A DNA stretch of 64,000 bases from Athripsodes cinereus (GCA_947579605.1 OX388305.1:30331542-30395541); one strand, 5' to 3'. Shown: positions 39,242 through 51,548, counted from the stretch's first letter. Translations and numbers: made by a program. The notes: generated from the letters alone by a model not told the origin.

Positions 39242-40720
39242 TACGAAAATCACCGAAATCAAATAACTTTTATAAATATATCTACTCTTAATGGCATCAT
39301 ATAACCGACGATATGAAAATTAATTTTTTACTTATACCTAATATTATTTTTGTGTAAATAGATTTCTTCTTTCGCCCTCTAATACTCCTCTTCGAAAAAC
39401 GGGTGGAAGCTTAGAAACAAGCTCCTTCCATTCAAAGAGATTTTGTGTCAATTAAGTCATCACTTCCCACATCATTCCCAATGCTCTGAGGCCGTTGACA
39501 AATCGTACTTAGCGATCGACTACTGGCGAACTTTTTGACAATCTACCTACATGTACCGTATAATTATGTGTTATTGTTGCGATTATTGTCGAAAATTCGT
39601 TTGTAGTCGATCGCCAAGTGCATGTTTGTCTAGGGGGTCTGATATAATTATTGTCAAATAAGTGATTTTTTGCAAGAAAGGATTTTTCTGAGTCGTCACA
39701 TCGGGAACATGGTGTTTGTGTTTAGGTAGTCGAATTCCATAATTGAATTAAAATCAATTTTTTTCTACTACGTTTATTGGAAAATGTCTTTCAACTACAT
39801 CGTCAATCTTTCGTCTTTCAAGGACATTGTCAATTTTATTCATTTTGGAACAAGATACTGTTATAATCTATTTATTTATTTTTACAATATTTAAGAATCA
39901 AACAGTCATAACAGTCAAAAACAGGCTGAACTAGGTAATTATATATCATTATATATTGATATATATGTACCTATATTTATTTATTCTTTACTGCACATTG
40001 ATTATAAGCAATTTTATACAAAAGTACGCAGTCAATATAAGAAATTAAAACTTAATAAAATTATATAAAGTAATTTCACTGTCAGTTTTTATTAATTTAC
40101 GACCCGGCTTTCGAAAGCTGACTAGCAAATTAATATTGCCACCAGAGGAATTACATTTAGTTTCATTTTAATTAGTTATTATTGTGAACTTCCACCAAGA
40201 ACCGTCGGTTCATAAATTAAACTTTAACAATCGATAAAAACGTTTAGAATATTCAATCTTTTATCATTTTCTTTCTATTTGGTTTTGCACTTTGTTAGTA
40301 GATAGAGGTGTCTGATTGGTTTTTACAATAGGTAGGTATAATATTATGTAGGTACGAAGGTAAGTATATTATCGTGAATACGGGATTTTATTTTCCAATT
40401 ATTAACTTAATGTAATGTTTGATTCTTGGTCTAATCTACTCTATGTATGGAGGTATTTTCATAGAGTTCATTTATTGTTGGGTACCTACACAGCATGAAA
40501 CCAGTTGGTCACTGACCGGAGCCGTTACGTTGAATGGACTGGTATAGATTACATTACTGCTACCAGATGATGGACAATAGACCATACGCTACATGATCCT
40601 GCAAGGAAACCAAGAAACTACATAGGATATTGTCTAAATTAAAATAATAACATGTTGTTGCTCCTATTGAAGTCTAAATACCGTGAAACTGTTTAGAAAG
40701 AGTAGGTGCATCTACGGGAA
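39242..40720. other. Intergenic, no recognisable gene
   Basis: AT-rich sequence between the foldback element and the transglutaminase promoter. No ORF with motifs. Confidence 0.45.
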
Positions 40721-40757
40721 GTATAAAAGGATCTACGAAATGGTTTCAAACATCAGT
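40721..40757 (+). promoter_or_regulatory. TATA box and arthropod initiator of the transglutaminase gene
   Basis: TATAAAAGG starts at 40,722 and an initiator ATCAGTTT lies with its A at 40,755, 33 bases downstream. The TCAGT initiator at about +30 from TATA is the standard arthropod core-promoter geometry. Confidence 0.7.
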
Positions 40758-40851
40758 TTCTCTGGTTGTTTTCCGGAGTCACCTGTTCTCTTCAGTTTCT
40801 CCTGAAGTTCTACCTTCTTATTTCTAAAAAAGTTACCCAACCGTCACCAGG
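40755..40851 (+). other. Predicted 5' UTR exon of the transglutaminase gene
   Basis: From the initiator the sequence runs without a needed ATG to a strong donor CACCAG|GTGAGA at 40,851. The next acceptor, TTTCAATTTCAG, ends at 41,156, and the coding ATG follows at 41,204. Confidence 0.6.
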
Positions 40852-41203
40852 TGAGATTTTTGTAAAAATATTTTGCTTAAAACTTACAAACTTGAATTTT
40901 ATATAAATAATTTTTAAAAAACATGTAGGTAGGTACCTACTGATAGATATGTAATAAATATGTACTTTCACCACTGCTACACAATGTGTAGTTATCTTGG
41001 CATGAAAGATAAGAATTATGTAAACAATTTTTAATCCAAATTCAGTTTCAAAATTTCAAGATGTTTGGGATATTTGTCGTTTTAATATATTTTTTAAGAC
41101 GAGTATATACCTACGTGAACATTCAACTTTTGTGATGATAAGATTTTCAATTTCAGGGAGAATTAGAAAAATAGCACGCACTATTTAGGCAAGAAATTTT
41201 ATA

Positions 41204-44200
41204 ATGGTAATAAGCTACATGCAATATTCTCTGTTCTCCAGTGAAATGATGACCCAACCGGCTTCTAGAATTGACAGGATGTCATCCAGCATGACAGCTA
41301 GTATGACTGGAATGAGTGGACTCGGAGGTATCTCCAACATGTCTGGAATGGGCTGTCTTAGAGGAGACATGCAGAATCTTAATATCGGGGGTATGGCTTC
41401 CAACTACACCCCAGGAATGTCAGGAGCTTATAACGTGTCCAGTTTTCATCATCGTCCTGGTCAAAGCAGGAGACCACCAAACCAGAGACCAGGACCTACT
41501 GCACAACCTCGCCCAGGAAGGTCTCGTTCTGCAGGAGCCAACCATCGTATGAAGTATTCACTTCGTAATAGCCCCAATACCCAATTTTCCCATAACATGA
41601 TTTCCCGAATGGCTGATCAAAATGAGCGTCGACGCCGCCAAGAGAATTTTGAAACCCAACCCCAGAGTTATTACTCTCAACAACCTCTGAAGGTAGAACT
41701 AACTGAATTCTATGCAAGAGACAACTCCAAAGATCATCATACTGATCAGTACGAACTTGTCAACGACACTGTTCTTCCTAGCCCAGTGTTGCGTAGGGGT
41801 CAGAACTTTTTCTTTGCCGTTCGTTTCGACAGAACATGGGACAAGCAGCAGGATATCATCAGGATCGTATTTGGATATGGTGTGTATATACGTGTTTTTT
41901 ATCTATTTATTTATTATTTATATACACGTCGTTTTTAGTATTCTTTGGATTTCCAAATTGCAAAAATATTTTTCTTTTATTTTAGGTCCTAAGCCTTGTG
42001 TTACCAAGGGTACTCGTGTCGTATTACCTGTAAACTGGTCTAGCCAGTACGGAGCTTTCCAACATAGTCGCGATGTGCAGAACATACAGAGTATGCAAAA
42101 TATTCAAAGCATATCAGGCTTAACTGGTGTACAATCCAGTTCACCAGGATACGGAGTACAAAGGAGAGGATCATTCTCTAATGAGCCTATTCCTCAACAT
42201 GGACCTCTAAGCCCACATGGACCTATGGATCGTATGGAAAGAATGGGCAGTTTACAACATTCTCGTCCTTATGGATCTCGCCATGGCTCTATGCAGAACT
42301 TGGCGGCTTTGTCTCATGAAATGGACAGGTGGGAGATAAGCATCTTGCGTCAGGATGCCAATACTGTAACATTCCAAGTTCACATTCCAGCCTCTGCTCA
42401 GGTGGGCTTGTGGCACTGTTGGGTGCAAACAAATAGGCAAGGACAACGCGATAATCGGTATGACTACAAGTGTGAGGAAGATATTTACATTCTATTCAAT
42501 CCATGGTGCCGAGAAGATCCCGTCTATATGGATAATGAATCTCTGCGTAAGGAGTATATTATGAACGATAGTGGCAAAATTTGGTGTGGCACTTATAGAC
42601 AGCCTAAAGGTCGTCGCTGGATTTACGGCCAATTTGATGATGTCGTGCTACCAGCTTGCATGTATTTGTTGGAGCGAACAAGTCTTACTCATGCTGACAG
42701 AGGAAATCCAATTCAAATGGTCCGTGCGATTTCATCCATAGTAAGTATTATTCTATAGTATCATAAAGTATTATTATAAATTATACGAGTACTTAAACTA
42801 AATATACATAACTAAAACTATAATATTTTTTCTATATATCTTATTTTCATTCCATATAGATCAATGCTAATGACGATGAAGGTTTAATGGTAGGAAGATG
42901 GGATAATGAATATAAGGAAGGTGTGGCACCGCATGCCTGGACTGGATCTGTAGCGATTATGGAACGTTATCTGGGTGAAGGCGGCCGTCCTGTAGAGTAC
43001 GGACAATGTTGGGTCTTCTCTGCTTTAGTGGTCACAATGTGCAGAGCACTTGGTAAACATATTTGTTACATTATTGATGAAGATAAGGGAAAATTTTGGT
43101 GTTAACCACGTAATATCTGTAATTTTATAAACTTCCTGTATAGGTATTCCTTGTCGATCTGTCACCAATTACGTTTCTGCCCACGATACCAACCGAACAA
43201 TGACCGTTGACAAGTACTTTGATAAGGAGGGCAATGAAGTACCTAATGGTCCAGATGAAGACTGCTTCGATTCATGCTGGAACTTCCATGTATGGAATGA
43301 TGTGTGGATGACTAGACCTGACCTGCCCCAAGGTGAGAATAAGTGACAGTGATGTTTAAGTTGAAATAATTAATTGAATTTTAATATATAATAATAACAT
43401 CTTTTCTGATGGCATTTTTTTGGTATGTTATTTTTTAAACGAATTGATAAAACCACAAGAAAGCATGTATTGTGATATCTATAGTAGGTATTTAATATCG
43501 TAATATTTAGTTGAGATTTTATATTAAAAGTATTTGAATCTATGACAAATAATGTGTAATTATAATATAATATAGTTATGGTTGACTGTGAGTCACGGTT
43601 TAATACTTACGTACTGCATATTTTTTATTAACGTTTTTACAAACTTAATTAGTTTTAATTGATTCATATTCATTTATAATATTTAGGATACGGAGGATGG
43701 CAGATAATTGATGCCACACCACAGGAAGAATCTGAAAGTGTTTACCGCTGTGGTCCAGCTAGTTTGGAAGCTGTTAGACGTGGCGAGGTTGGCTTCCAAT
43801 ATGACACGCCATTCGTGTACTCTGAGATCAACTCCGATATGTGTCACTTCCAGGAAGATGAGAACTCGGAGTGGGGTTTCACAAGAATGGTGTCGCAACA
43901 ATACCAGTGGGTATTTAACGTAATATTTTACATAAAATTGAAAATTTATAGGAAATATAATTTTGTAGTAAATTTCTTCTTTTAGTGTCGGTCGTAAACT
44001 GGTGACGAAGAATCCAAACAGGGATGATGATGAAGGAGATAGTGATATGCTCGAGGTTACTCATGAATATAAGACTCCAGACAGCTCCGCCGTAGAACGA
44101 TTGTCCGTGTTCAACTCATGTAGAGGATTCATGAGAGCCCAACAGTACTATGACTTTCCTAATAGAGAGATGGAGGATGTCTTCTTCGATTTGGTTGACA

Positions 44201-45124
44201 TAGACACGGTGCCTTTCGGCCAACCATTCGATGTCGTCGTCAACATTCATGTAAGTGATAGAGAAATGACGAAACAAGTAACGTGTTATTTAATTGTGTA
44301 TTTAGACTTACGCAGAGTGTTGGTTGATATATTACATACATTCTCAAGGAGGTAATTATATTAAAGGTTAATGTTTCCATTTTTAGAACAAATCTCATGA
44401 AGAGCGCACTATTAGCGCTGTACTCACTGCCAATTCGTGTTATTACACTGGAGCTATTGCATCTCGCTTGAAGAGAGTTCAGGGTGAATTCTCTATCAGG
44501 GCTGGGCAGCGAGAAGTTATGAAGATCCATGTCACTCCTCAAGATTATATGGATAAGTTGGTGGATCATTCTATGGTAAAGATTAATGCCATGGCTTATG
44601 TGAAGCAGACAAGGCAGACATGGTCGGAAGAGGATGATTTCCCACTTCATAAGCCAAGAATGCAAGTGCAGGTGAAGGAAACTTTTGGATGCTTAAGTAT
44701 GGTTAGCATTTTTGTGCATCAAATTACTTTTATATCATGTTTCATCTTTGTTTTCAGGTTCGCAGTCAGCCCTGCATTAACCAGGAATGCCATGTAACAT
44801 TCAGCTTCCAGAATCCACTGACCTATGCTCTCACTGATTGCTACTTCACCTTTGAAGGGCCAGGACTTCAGCGACCTAGACAAGTATAATATTAAAGACG
44901 TGTAATTTAATATTGTTTTGATTCCTTAAAAACAAGACCTATTGTGACTGTTTTGATTATACTTCTTCTAGGTCCGTTACAGAGATGTCAAACCTGGAGA
45001 GTTTGTCACGTACAGCGACAAATTCATGCCAAGACGTCACGGAGAGAGGAGAATTGTGGCTACATTCTCTTCACGTCAGTTGGATGAAATCAATGGATCC
45101 ACGACCGTCAACGTTCGCGGTTAA
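41204..45124 (+). CDS. Transglutaminase (protein-glutamine gamma-glutamyltransferase), nine coding exons
   Basis: Exons: 41,204-41,879; 41,986-42,740; 42,860-43,052; 43,144-43,332; 43,687-43,906; 43,986-44,250; 44,387-44,671; 44,758-44,883; 44,972-45,124; total 953 residues, all GT-AG. The catalytic triad is complete: Cys527 in [10 protein letters not shown], His590 in [11 protein letters not shown], Asp613 in [11 protein letters not shown]. The order is a Met/Gly/Ser-rich N-terminal extension (about 1-150), the N-terminal beta-sandwich (from about [13 protein letters not shown]), the core, then two beta-barrels ending in [17 protein letters not shown]. The enzyme makes calcium-dependent isopeptide cross-links between glutamine and lysine side chains; arthropod members act in hemolymph clotting, cuticle and epithelial barriers. 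Odd points: a Gln/Ser/Gly/His-rich insert of about 80-95 residues (243-338) in the N-terminal domain, and a possible alternative last exon (45,307). In-frame ATGs at 41,219, 41,246 and 41,249 could also start. The exon 8 end at CAG 44,671 is chosen over a later donor near 44,699 because it restores [17 protein letters not shown]. Confidence 0.94.
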
Positions 45125-45306
45125 CAATATAAAATGCTTTCCTGAATACCTCGCTATGTGGTTTAACGAAAGTATTTTTTGTCAATTTTCTTTAAAAAAG
45201 TTACTCGTTTTCCTGTGAACTCTCACTGCCATTTTGTAGTAGAATAGTTTGATTTTATATTCAATATTTTTTTATTGATAATCTTAAAATTTATATTTCG
45301 ATATAG

Positions 45307-45371
45307 GAATTTTCGTTAACCCATATAGAAGAAGACCTCTGGCTCGTCAAAATGATAACGATTTGAAATAA
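45307..45371 (+). other. Candidate alternative last exon of the transglutaminase
   Basis: If a donor at 45,120 (G|GTTAAC, weak) is used, the acceptor TTTCGATATAG ending at 45,306 opens an in-phase exon that adds IFVNPYRRRPLARQNDNDLK before a stop at 45,369. Phase fits exactly. The unspliced form stops at 45,122 instead. Confidence 0.35.
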
Positions 45372-45996
45372 TATGTTAATATTAGTTTTGATCCTCATAT
45401 TTTGTTCTTGCATGAATGTCATATTGCACACTCGTCACGAAAGTTTTCCGCACATGTGTAGTTGCCCTATTTTTTATGCATAAAAACAGTTTTACTTAGA
45501 ATAATATAATTTATAATATGTACCTACCATTACTGCATTTCTGTCATTTGGGATACAAAGTTTAACACATTTTTAAATAAGGTAAAGGTATTAGGTCTAT
45601 ATTTTTATTTGAATATTTTAAAACAACAGCGGCAACCAAAGATATTTTTTAATTAAATATATATTTATGTAGTATTTTATATATGTGTTTAGTTTTATAT
45701 TTAAATTTTTCGGGCTCCGTTGTACAATAGACCCACGAATATCATGTGCCATTTAACAAATATTTTCTTTTATTTTGTGTATGTACATTTATATTAATAT
45801 TTATCTTCTTTCTCTAACTCTTGTACATTCTTCTATCTTCCTTTCTATTACATGTATTTTATTACTTAATATATTATGTATATTTATTTGATATATATTA
45901 ACTTACTTCTAATATTTCATTCTCTATATATTTCATTTGTTTTTAATTTCTTTGTTATTTTTGCACAATTTTATTTTTCGTTTAAATATATTGTTG

Positions 45997-46002
45997 AATA
46001 AA
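45997..46002 (+). terminator. Polyadenylation signal AATAAA
   Basis: AATAAA about 870 bases after the transglutaminase stop, followed by an AT-rich and then T-rich stretch. It is the clearest signal in the downstream region, so the 3' UTR probably ends near 46,020. Confidence 0.5.
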
Positions 46003-46214
46003 AATGTTTATGAAATATACATTATCTTTGTTCGTCATTCGAAATTTTTCCCTGTTTATAATTATCAGCTGATGAATTTGTTATAGTATCTGTAATTCTG
46101 TAGGTACATTTCCTTTACGGTGAGTATGTATGACAAATTTCGTATAATTATAATAGTTATACGTTAACAGATTATAATGTTATCAGGTCATCGGGCTAAT
46201 AGCTTGCTGAGTTC

Positions 46215-46760
46215 AATAGAGCAACTGTCTGGTAGAATTTTGTTTGAAAGAATGCAAAAGTCAACAGAGTGTAAGATATGGGATGCACAAGGAGCTTTTT
46301 TGAATAACAGAGGATGTACCGATTAAATTCCGTCCCTACGAATGATTGTAGAGTAGTTTCTGAAATTGAAGTTTTTCTATGCGTTCTTGGATTTGGAGAA
46401 AACATAATAATTATTATGATCGTGTGAACCGGGAAAGATTGTTGCGCCTGCTGTCGGGAGTATGAGATGAGCAATCAATTGATTCAAGAGGACCGCTTGC
46501 GTGATGGTATGTAATACCCTCTTGAAGTAGTTTGTCCTCACAAAGGGAGTGAAGCAAGTTTTCGCGGATGTTCAACTAATTCTTCAACAACTGTGTGCGA
46601 CCTGTAAAAGTATGGGTTTTTGGTGTCGAAAATAAGTAGGGGTATAAAATCACATCAAAATTCAAACCAGTTCACTTGCGACATTAAATTTTGGCATATT
46701 GTCTAAAAGGTATTAAATAGCGCGATATTTTGTAAAAAAAAACATTAGGAAAATCCTACA
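46215..46760 (+). pseudogene. LINE reverse transcriptase core relic
   Basis: With frame changes the plus strand reads ILFERMQKSTECKIWDAQGAF, here up to LFERMQKSTECKIWDAQGAF, then NRGCTDQIPSLRMIVE, DLEKT, and YDRVNRERLLRLLSG. The order (R-G-C-x-DQI-x-x-LR, D-L-E-K-x-YDRVNR) is reverse transcriptase motif 2 to motif A of insect LINEs. Many stops make it dead. It lies just downstream of the transglutaminase gene. Confidence 0.65.
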
Positions 46761-47161
46761 TGCCAATCACATAACTCATTATAAATGATTACACAATAAT
46801 ATAAATATTGCGGTATTCCTACTACTTGTTACCATTTCAAATATTAATATTCCAATGTGTCACCACCATCCCTATCTGAACTCGACATTAAACAAATTTT
46901 ATGACTCCGAAATTATTGCAATCAACACTTCTTTAATAATGAATGATTAATAAATAACATAATATTATCTACACATACTTAGTTAGTATTCCAGTATGGA
47001 AAAGATAGATCAATAGAATATTTAAATATATAAACATTAAAAACACTGTGTTCATTTTTTATTTTATTTTTCTCAGTGGTCACAAAAGCTTAAACAACGG
47101 ATAATACAATACAGTCTTTCACTTAAAGTATTATATTTTCATAAGTTTTTCGGATTATTTT
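46761..47161. other. No recognisable feature
   Basis: AT-rich spacer. Confidence 0.5.
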
Positions 47162-47202
47162 TTCACTGAAGATACCTAGACGTGGTCCGAAAATCTTATG
47201 AA
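47162..47202 (+). ncRNA. Hammerhead-like motif HH-e
   Basis: TTCA (stem I), core CTGAAGA, an extra T, a weak stem II (ACC..GGT with trailing CC), core GAA, AATCTT as minimal stem III (A-T, A-T, loop TC), A at the cleavage position, then TGAA pairing with TTCA. Stem II is imperfect. Confidence 0.35.
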
Positions 47203-47225
47203 GATATACCTAATACTAATAATGA

Positions 47226-47485
47226 CAACCGGTGTGGCGCGGAGGCTAACGCACTTGCCTTTGAGTCACGAGGTCCCGGGTTCGATTCCCGGCCAGGGCA
47301 AAATAAAGAATGACCTTTTTCAAATTGTCCTGGGTCTGGGTGTTACATGTAGGTATATGTGTTCAGTGCATTGTATACGAGTATGTGTATCGTCGTGTTA
47401 GTACCCATAATACAAGATTCATATCTTAGTTTGGGACTAGCTCGGTCTGTGTGAATTGTCTATACATGTTATGTTATGTTATACT
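47226..47485 (+). repeat. SINE A (tRNA-derived), copy 1
   Basis: The tRNA-like head has an A-box GTGTGGCGCGGAGG and a B-box GGTTCGATTCC (47,279-47,289), followed by GGCCAGGGCAAAATAAAGAA. The body has GTGTATCGTCGTGTTAGTAC and ends CTATACATGTTATGTTAT. About 260 bp. The copy at 55,514 aligns along its whole length with a few substitutions and small indels, so both are full-length or near full-length. Confidence 0.85.
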
Positions 47486-48111
47486 TATAGGGAAGGACTC
47501 AGTGTTTTTAATTTTTATTAATTTATATATTTAATTATGACGAGCTTTTACAGTGTTTGCTCTTCAAAACTAAATAAATAATTTTATTAGAATATGTATT
47601 ATCTCAAACACAACAATAGTGAGTGTCTATTGGGAATATTTTTTTTTATTACCGGCAATCCAATAATATTGGGAATATATCTTTACACTAAAACGCATTT
47701 TCTAAGAAATAATTTTCCTAGTTATTTATGAGATGTTTTGAAAAACAAGAAATCCATTTATTTCAAAAACGGGGAAAGAATTTCAACTTTATTCAATGAC
47801 GAGCGTATTCCTTTTCATTTCCGGAATACTATATTTTCCTAAAATTCTTTTATGAAGAAACCACAACTTGTTAGTGGTTACGACATTTAATTGTGGTGTT
47901 CTAGTGAATTCATCGGTATTTCTCAGTAGGTAACGTTAATATGTAAGTATCAAAAAGAATGAACAAAGAATGTCTATGAAAAAAAAAAATAGGTAATTAT
48001 ATTTCCGATTTCCATATGTTATAATTCATAGAGGTACGTTCTCTAAATATACGTTATAACATGCGCAACATTTATAACAGATTCTAAATTGAAAAGTTTA
48101 TTCAATATGCG
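47486..48111. other. No recognisable feature
   Basis: AT-rich spacer with motif-free ORFs. Confidence 0.5.
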
Positions 48112-48205
48112 TAGAGCTGAAGAGACTGTCTGAGAATAGGGAGGAATGGAGAAGAAAACCCAAACTCATTGCAGACCAATCCAATGGATTGTGACTCATT
48201 ATTAT
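48112..48205 (+). pseudogene. LINE 3' terminal fragment (same family as 6,640)
   Basis: Reads ELKRLSENREEWRRKPKLIA then DQSNGL and a stop, followed by CTCATTATTATAG. This marks the LINE 3' end independently, since the copies at 6,998 and 10,681 also end within a few bases of the CTCATTATA tail. 5'-truncated to under 100 bp. Confidence 0.75.
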
Positions 48206-49606
48206 AGTTCACAAGGCTAAGCTTGTTTTTGTTACTGTTTCAACGTTCATCCTCTCTGCATTTTATAAGTATCAACTCCAAGAACTATAGTTATAAGAAT
48301 AATCGGACAACTTTTATAGCGCCGTTTTGTATTAGTATCACCTCAACAGAATCAATTGAAAAACGATCCATAGAAAAACAAATAAAAAAATAATCATCAT
48401 CATCATCATCGCCCTCAACGCTCCTCTCGGGAGCACAGGGCAGAAACCAGCCTCCAGCGTCTCTGCGCCAATTGCGTCACCTACTATGCGAATATGTACG
48501 CTGCAGACATTAATTGATTTTTACAAAAATATTCCCATAATGTTTAAAGATCAAAATACTGCAAGAAAAATATTACAAAAGTGTTTTAAAAATAACAAAG
48601 ATTTGTACATCGCAAATCGCAACAATTATTATAGTCTAATTGTATTCACACTGATGTAACAAAAGTATTAAGTACATGTGCCATCTTGCTAATTCAATTA
48701 AATGTTCAACAAATCGTTGCGTGTTCAATGCATCATATTTAGCACATTTTTTGTCCGGATTTCCACGATGCATTTAAAGCAAAGATGTTTACATAATTTG
48801 TTTCAAGTTAACTTTATCGAATAGGTCAAATAAAAAATCTTAACACTATTATTCTAGGTCACGGATAGTCTCAGATAAGTGAGTAAAATAATTCTTAATC
48901 CAAGATTTAGGAATACCCTTTTGTAACTTTAAGGCAAATTTTAACAGTCACGATTGTGAATTGCGTTTATGATCATCAATATAATGTTTGTATAAATAAT
49001 GGATTTTTATACCTTTATGACAAAAGTATATTTCGAAAATCGGTATAAACATTATTTCACTCGTGAAAAGTTTCTGGTACTATTTTGATTTGTTTTTTTC
49101 TGTTAATGTGTTCCATAAATTATTCATCATTCGCTCTTTAATTTCACGATAGCAAATGCTCGAATTATAATTTATTAAAATTATCAAACATAATAATTAT
49201 ATTTCGCAGGAATTCCCCGAAATGTACTAACGATGTATGTAGGCAAGTGGATGTAGCGGAATTCCCATTTCGAAGTGTATTTCATCATTTCAGCATCAGT
49301 TCCGAAATTTTATGTACACTTACGTACAAGTCATTAAATTAAAAATACATCTATGCGATATAATATAATACTTTGATTTAGTAGTTTAAAAAAAAAATCT
49401 TAACGGGTTAACAACGATACCGAAGACGACGCAATGAACGACGCTTTATGATGGGTAAAGGGAATGAGTCTGCATAACAAATTTGTTTGGATTATGTGCT
49501 AACGTTTAACTTATAAACATAGTAAACAACACTTCAACAGTATTTTTGAATCGATTAAAAAAAGCATGCAGCTGTATTTTATCACTATCATTATGGTGCT
49601 TAAATG
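48206..49606. other. No gene; short simple repeat
   Basis: A (CAT)n run at about 48,393-48,410 is followed by a GC-richer segment to about 48,490 (CCCTCAACGCTCCTCTCGGG..) that looks like part of a dispersed repeat; I find no second copy here. The rest is AT-rich. Confidence 0.4.
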
Positions 49607-49883
49607 CACTGAGAAAAATACTAACCAAATTTCACAACGAATCATTGGTACGTACCTACCTACTATCAGATTAGGACCCAGAGATAGTACAACTTCATTA
49701 GTACGAATCTATAATATTAACTCTTTGCTAACCAGTGTTGCTAACAGATTGTTGGTAAATTTACCAATGATTTGTTTGCGAAAAGTTAATATTATAGATT
49801 CGTACTAACGAATCGTTTGTACTATCTCTGGTCCTAATCTGATAGTACGTACCAATGATTCGTTGTGAGTATTTTTCTCGGTG
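49607..49883. mobile_element. Foldback MITE with arms of about 110 bp
   Basis: The left arm starts CACTGAGAAAAATACT and contains ACAACGAATCATTGGTACGT and AGATAGTACAA; the right arm is the reverse complement in the same order and ends AGTATTTTTCTCGGTG. The left arm has a few extra bases (CCTACCT; AACCAAATTT), and the centre contains GGTAAATTTACC. No coding capacity. No certain target duplication. Confidence 0.8.
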
Positions 49884-50626
49884 TGTAAACGAAATATTAC
49901 TATAAATAACGCAATAAGCTTTGATCACCTATGCATAAAATCTTAGGAGATCATAGATCTAAATTCATTATTTAGGGTAATCCCTGTTCAAAATCACGTG
50001 GCTGAACTTACTAATCACACCAAATAATTCGAATATTTTGCGGGCGACCTTGATATTGACTTGATCCGAACAGCTGTTTAATTTAAAACATACTTATTAT
50101 ATACTTATATGTAAGTATGTTGTTTTAATATATTGACCGGAACAATTCCACTGATTAGGTACCTATTAAATATGTACTGTACATATAATATTATTATACA
50201 TTCAACTGTATAAAGCGTACATATTAATCGTGTTTTATTTTGTATAGGAATCCCCTGTTAGTGAATATAAATCATATTATGAATGATGATTAATATTATT
50301 AAGATATTTATCACGAACATTCTACCGCAGAATACCTATGCCCTGTGTATATTTTTAATTTGTTAAAATTATGTATATACCTACCCATCACTAGTTGTAA
50401 TAATTTCTGTTTGTGGTATTTATTCCCAAAGCTCCGTATAAATTGTGGTATATCAATTTATAAGTTATTTGACTATGTATGTATCCTAATATTAAATTGT
50501 TAATCCTTATTATGTACATTTATGGAGTAGTAGAGAAGGAGTTTCCAGCCTTTTGGTCGAAGTAGAGTATAGAGAATAATGACGGTCTGATCAAAAATAA
50601 TAATAAAATAATACGAACTTCATTAT
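49884..50626. other. No recognisable feature
   Basis: AT-rich spacer with GTAGGTACCTA-type words. Confidence 0.5.
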
Positions 50627-50634
50627 AACATACA

Positions 50635-51145
50635 TAGTGATGTGAGAAGAGAAAATTCTCCGAGAATTTCTCCTCTGATGGAAGAGAAATTTCTCTGCGT
50701 ATTTTTTCTTAGTGGTATTATGACCTTTACAGTACAGCCCAGTACACTTCGCAGCCAACCTGATTGATCCAAAAATTTGTGGGGCTGATTAGGGCCCAAA
50801 TCAGAGGTTATTAACACTTTTTACCATGTACGTACCTGCATTTTTTTTTAACTTAAATATGGGCATGTGGGGTGTCAACCATCAAGATTTTTCATCAGTT
50901 ATTAGCACTTTTTTCTATGTAGGTACCTAACATTTTTTGTTTCCATAATTAATTGTAGCCATATTGGCGATAGTCTCAACATTTGTACATTGTTATTGAG
51001 TGATTGAATAAAGTATTTATAATTATTATACTGTTAAATAAAAAATAAAAAAAATTCTCCGTAAATTCTCTACTTCGAGAAATTTACCGAGAAATTTCTC
51101 GGTAAATTTCTCGAAAAATTATTTCTTGAGAATTTTACAACACTA
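50635..51145. mobile_element. hAT-like non-autonomous element with AACATACA target duplication
   Basis: Termini TAGTGATGTGAG (left) and, reverse complemented, TAGTGTTGTAAA (right) are imperfect inverted repeats with GAGAATTT/AAATTCTC arrays just inside both ends. Perfect 8-bp repeats AACATACA flank it at 50,627-50,634 and 51,146-51,153. The ends and target length fit hAT. No transposase frame. Confidence 0.75.
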
Positions 51146-51153
51146 AACATACA

Positions 51154-51548
51154 TAGGTAGCAGTCGCGTGCCTGTCATACATGCAAAAAAGCACAGCATG
51201 CCATGATCTATGAAGAAAAATATTGTAATCATCAAAATTTAATTTGAATTTGCCGCCAAACATTTCGTCGCAAAGAAAACGATTCGTCAGTTATCACTGC
51301 ACAAAAATATACGCAGCAAAATATACAATTTTTGTAAGTTATAGAGTTGTTATCAAAAGCACGTACCTACTATATGTATGAAAGTGCGCATACAATCGAT
51401 ACGTTATTTTGAATTTTTTTTTTTAATAAAATTCAATAATTTACCGTAATAGCTAAATTAATTTCTGCTTTATGTGTAGCATTTTTCTCACTAACACACA
51501 CTTAAATTTTAGTGTGAATACGAAGTAGGCAATGATGCGCCATGATGA
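51154..51548. other. No recognisable feature
   Basis: AT-rich spacer between two mobile elements. Confidence 0.5.

Noticed and set aside
41215..41403. Minus-strand and other-frame ORFs within the transglutaminase exons (for example 41,215-41,403, 41,496-41,717, 42,252-42,446, 44,240-44,665)
   Set aside because: They are antisense or shifted shadows of coding exons and carry no motif of their own.
41712..41985. Long plus-strand ORF running through transglutaminase intron 1 (41,712-42,758)
   Set aside because: Its first part is the shifted frame of exon 1 plus intron. The real exon starts at the TTTTAG acceptor ending at 41,985, which restores the family sequence [16 protein letters not shown].
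47226..47300. tRNA gene
   Set aside because: A- and B-boxes are good, but the acceptor and anticodon arms do not close, and the same sequence with a shared 180-bp body recurs at 55,514, so it is a SINE head.
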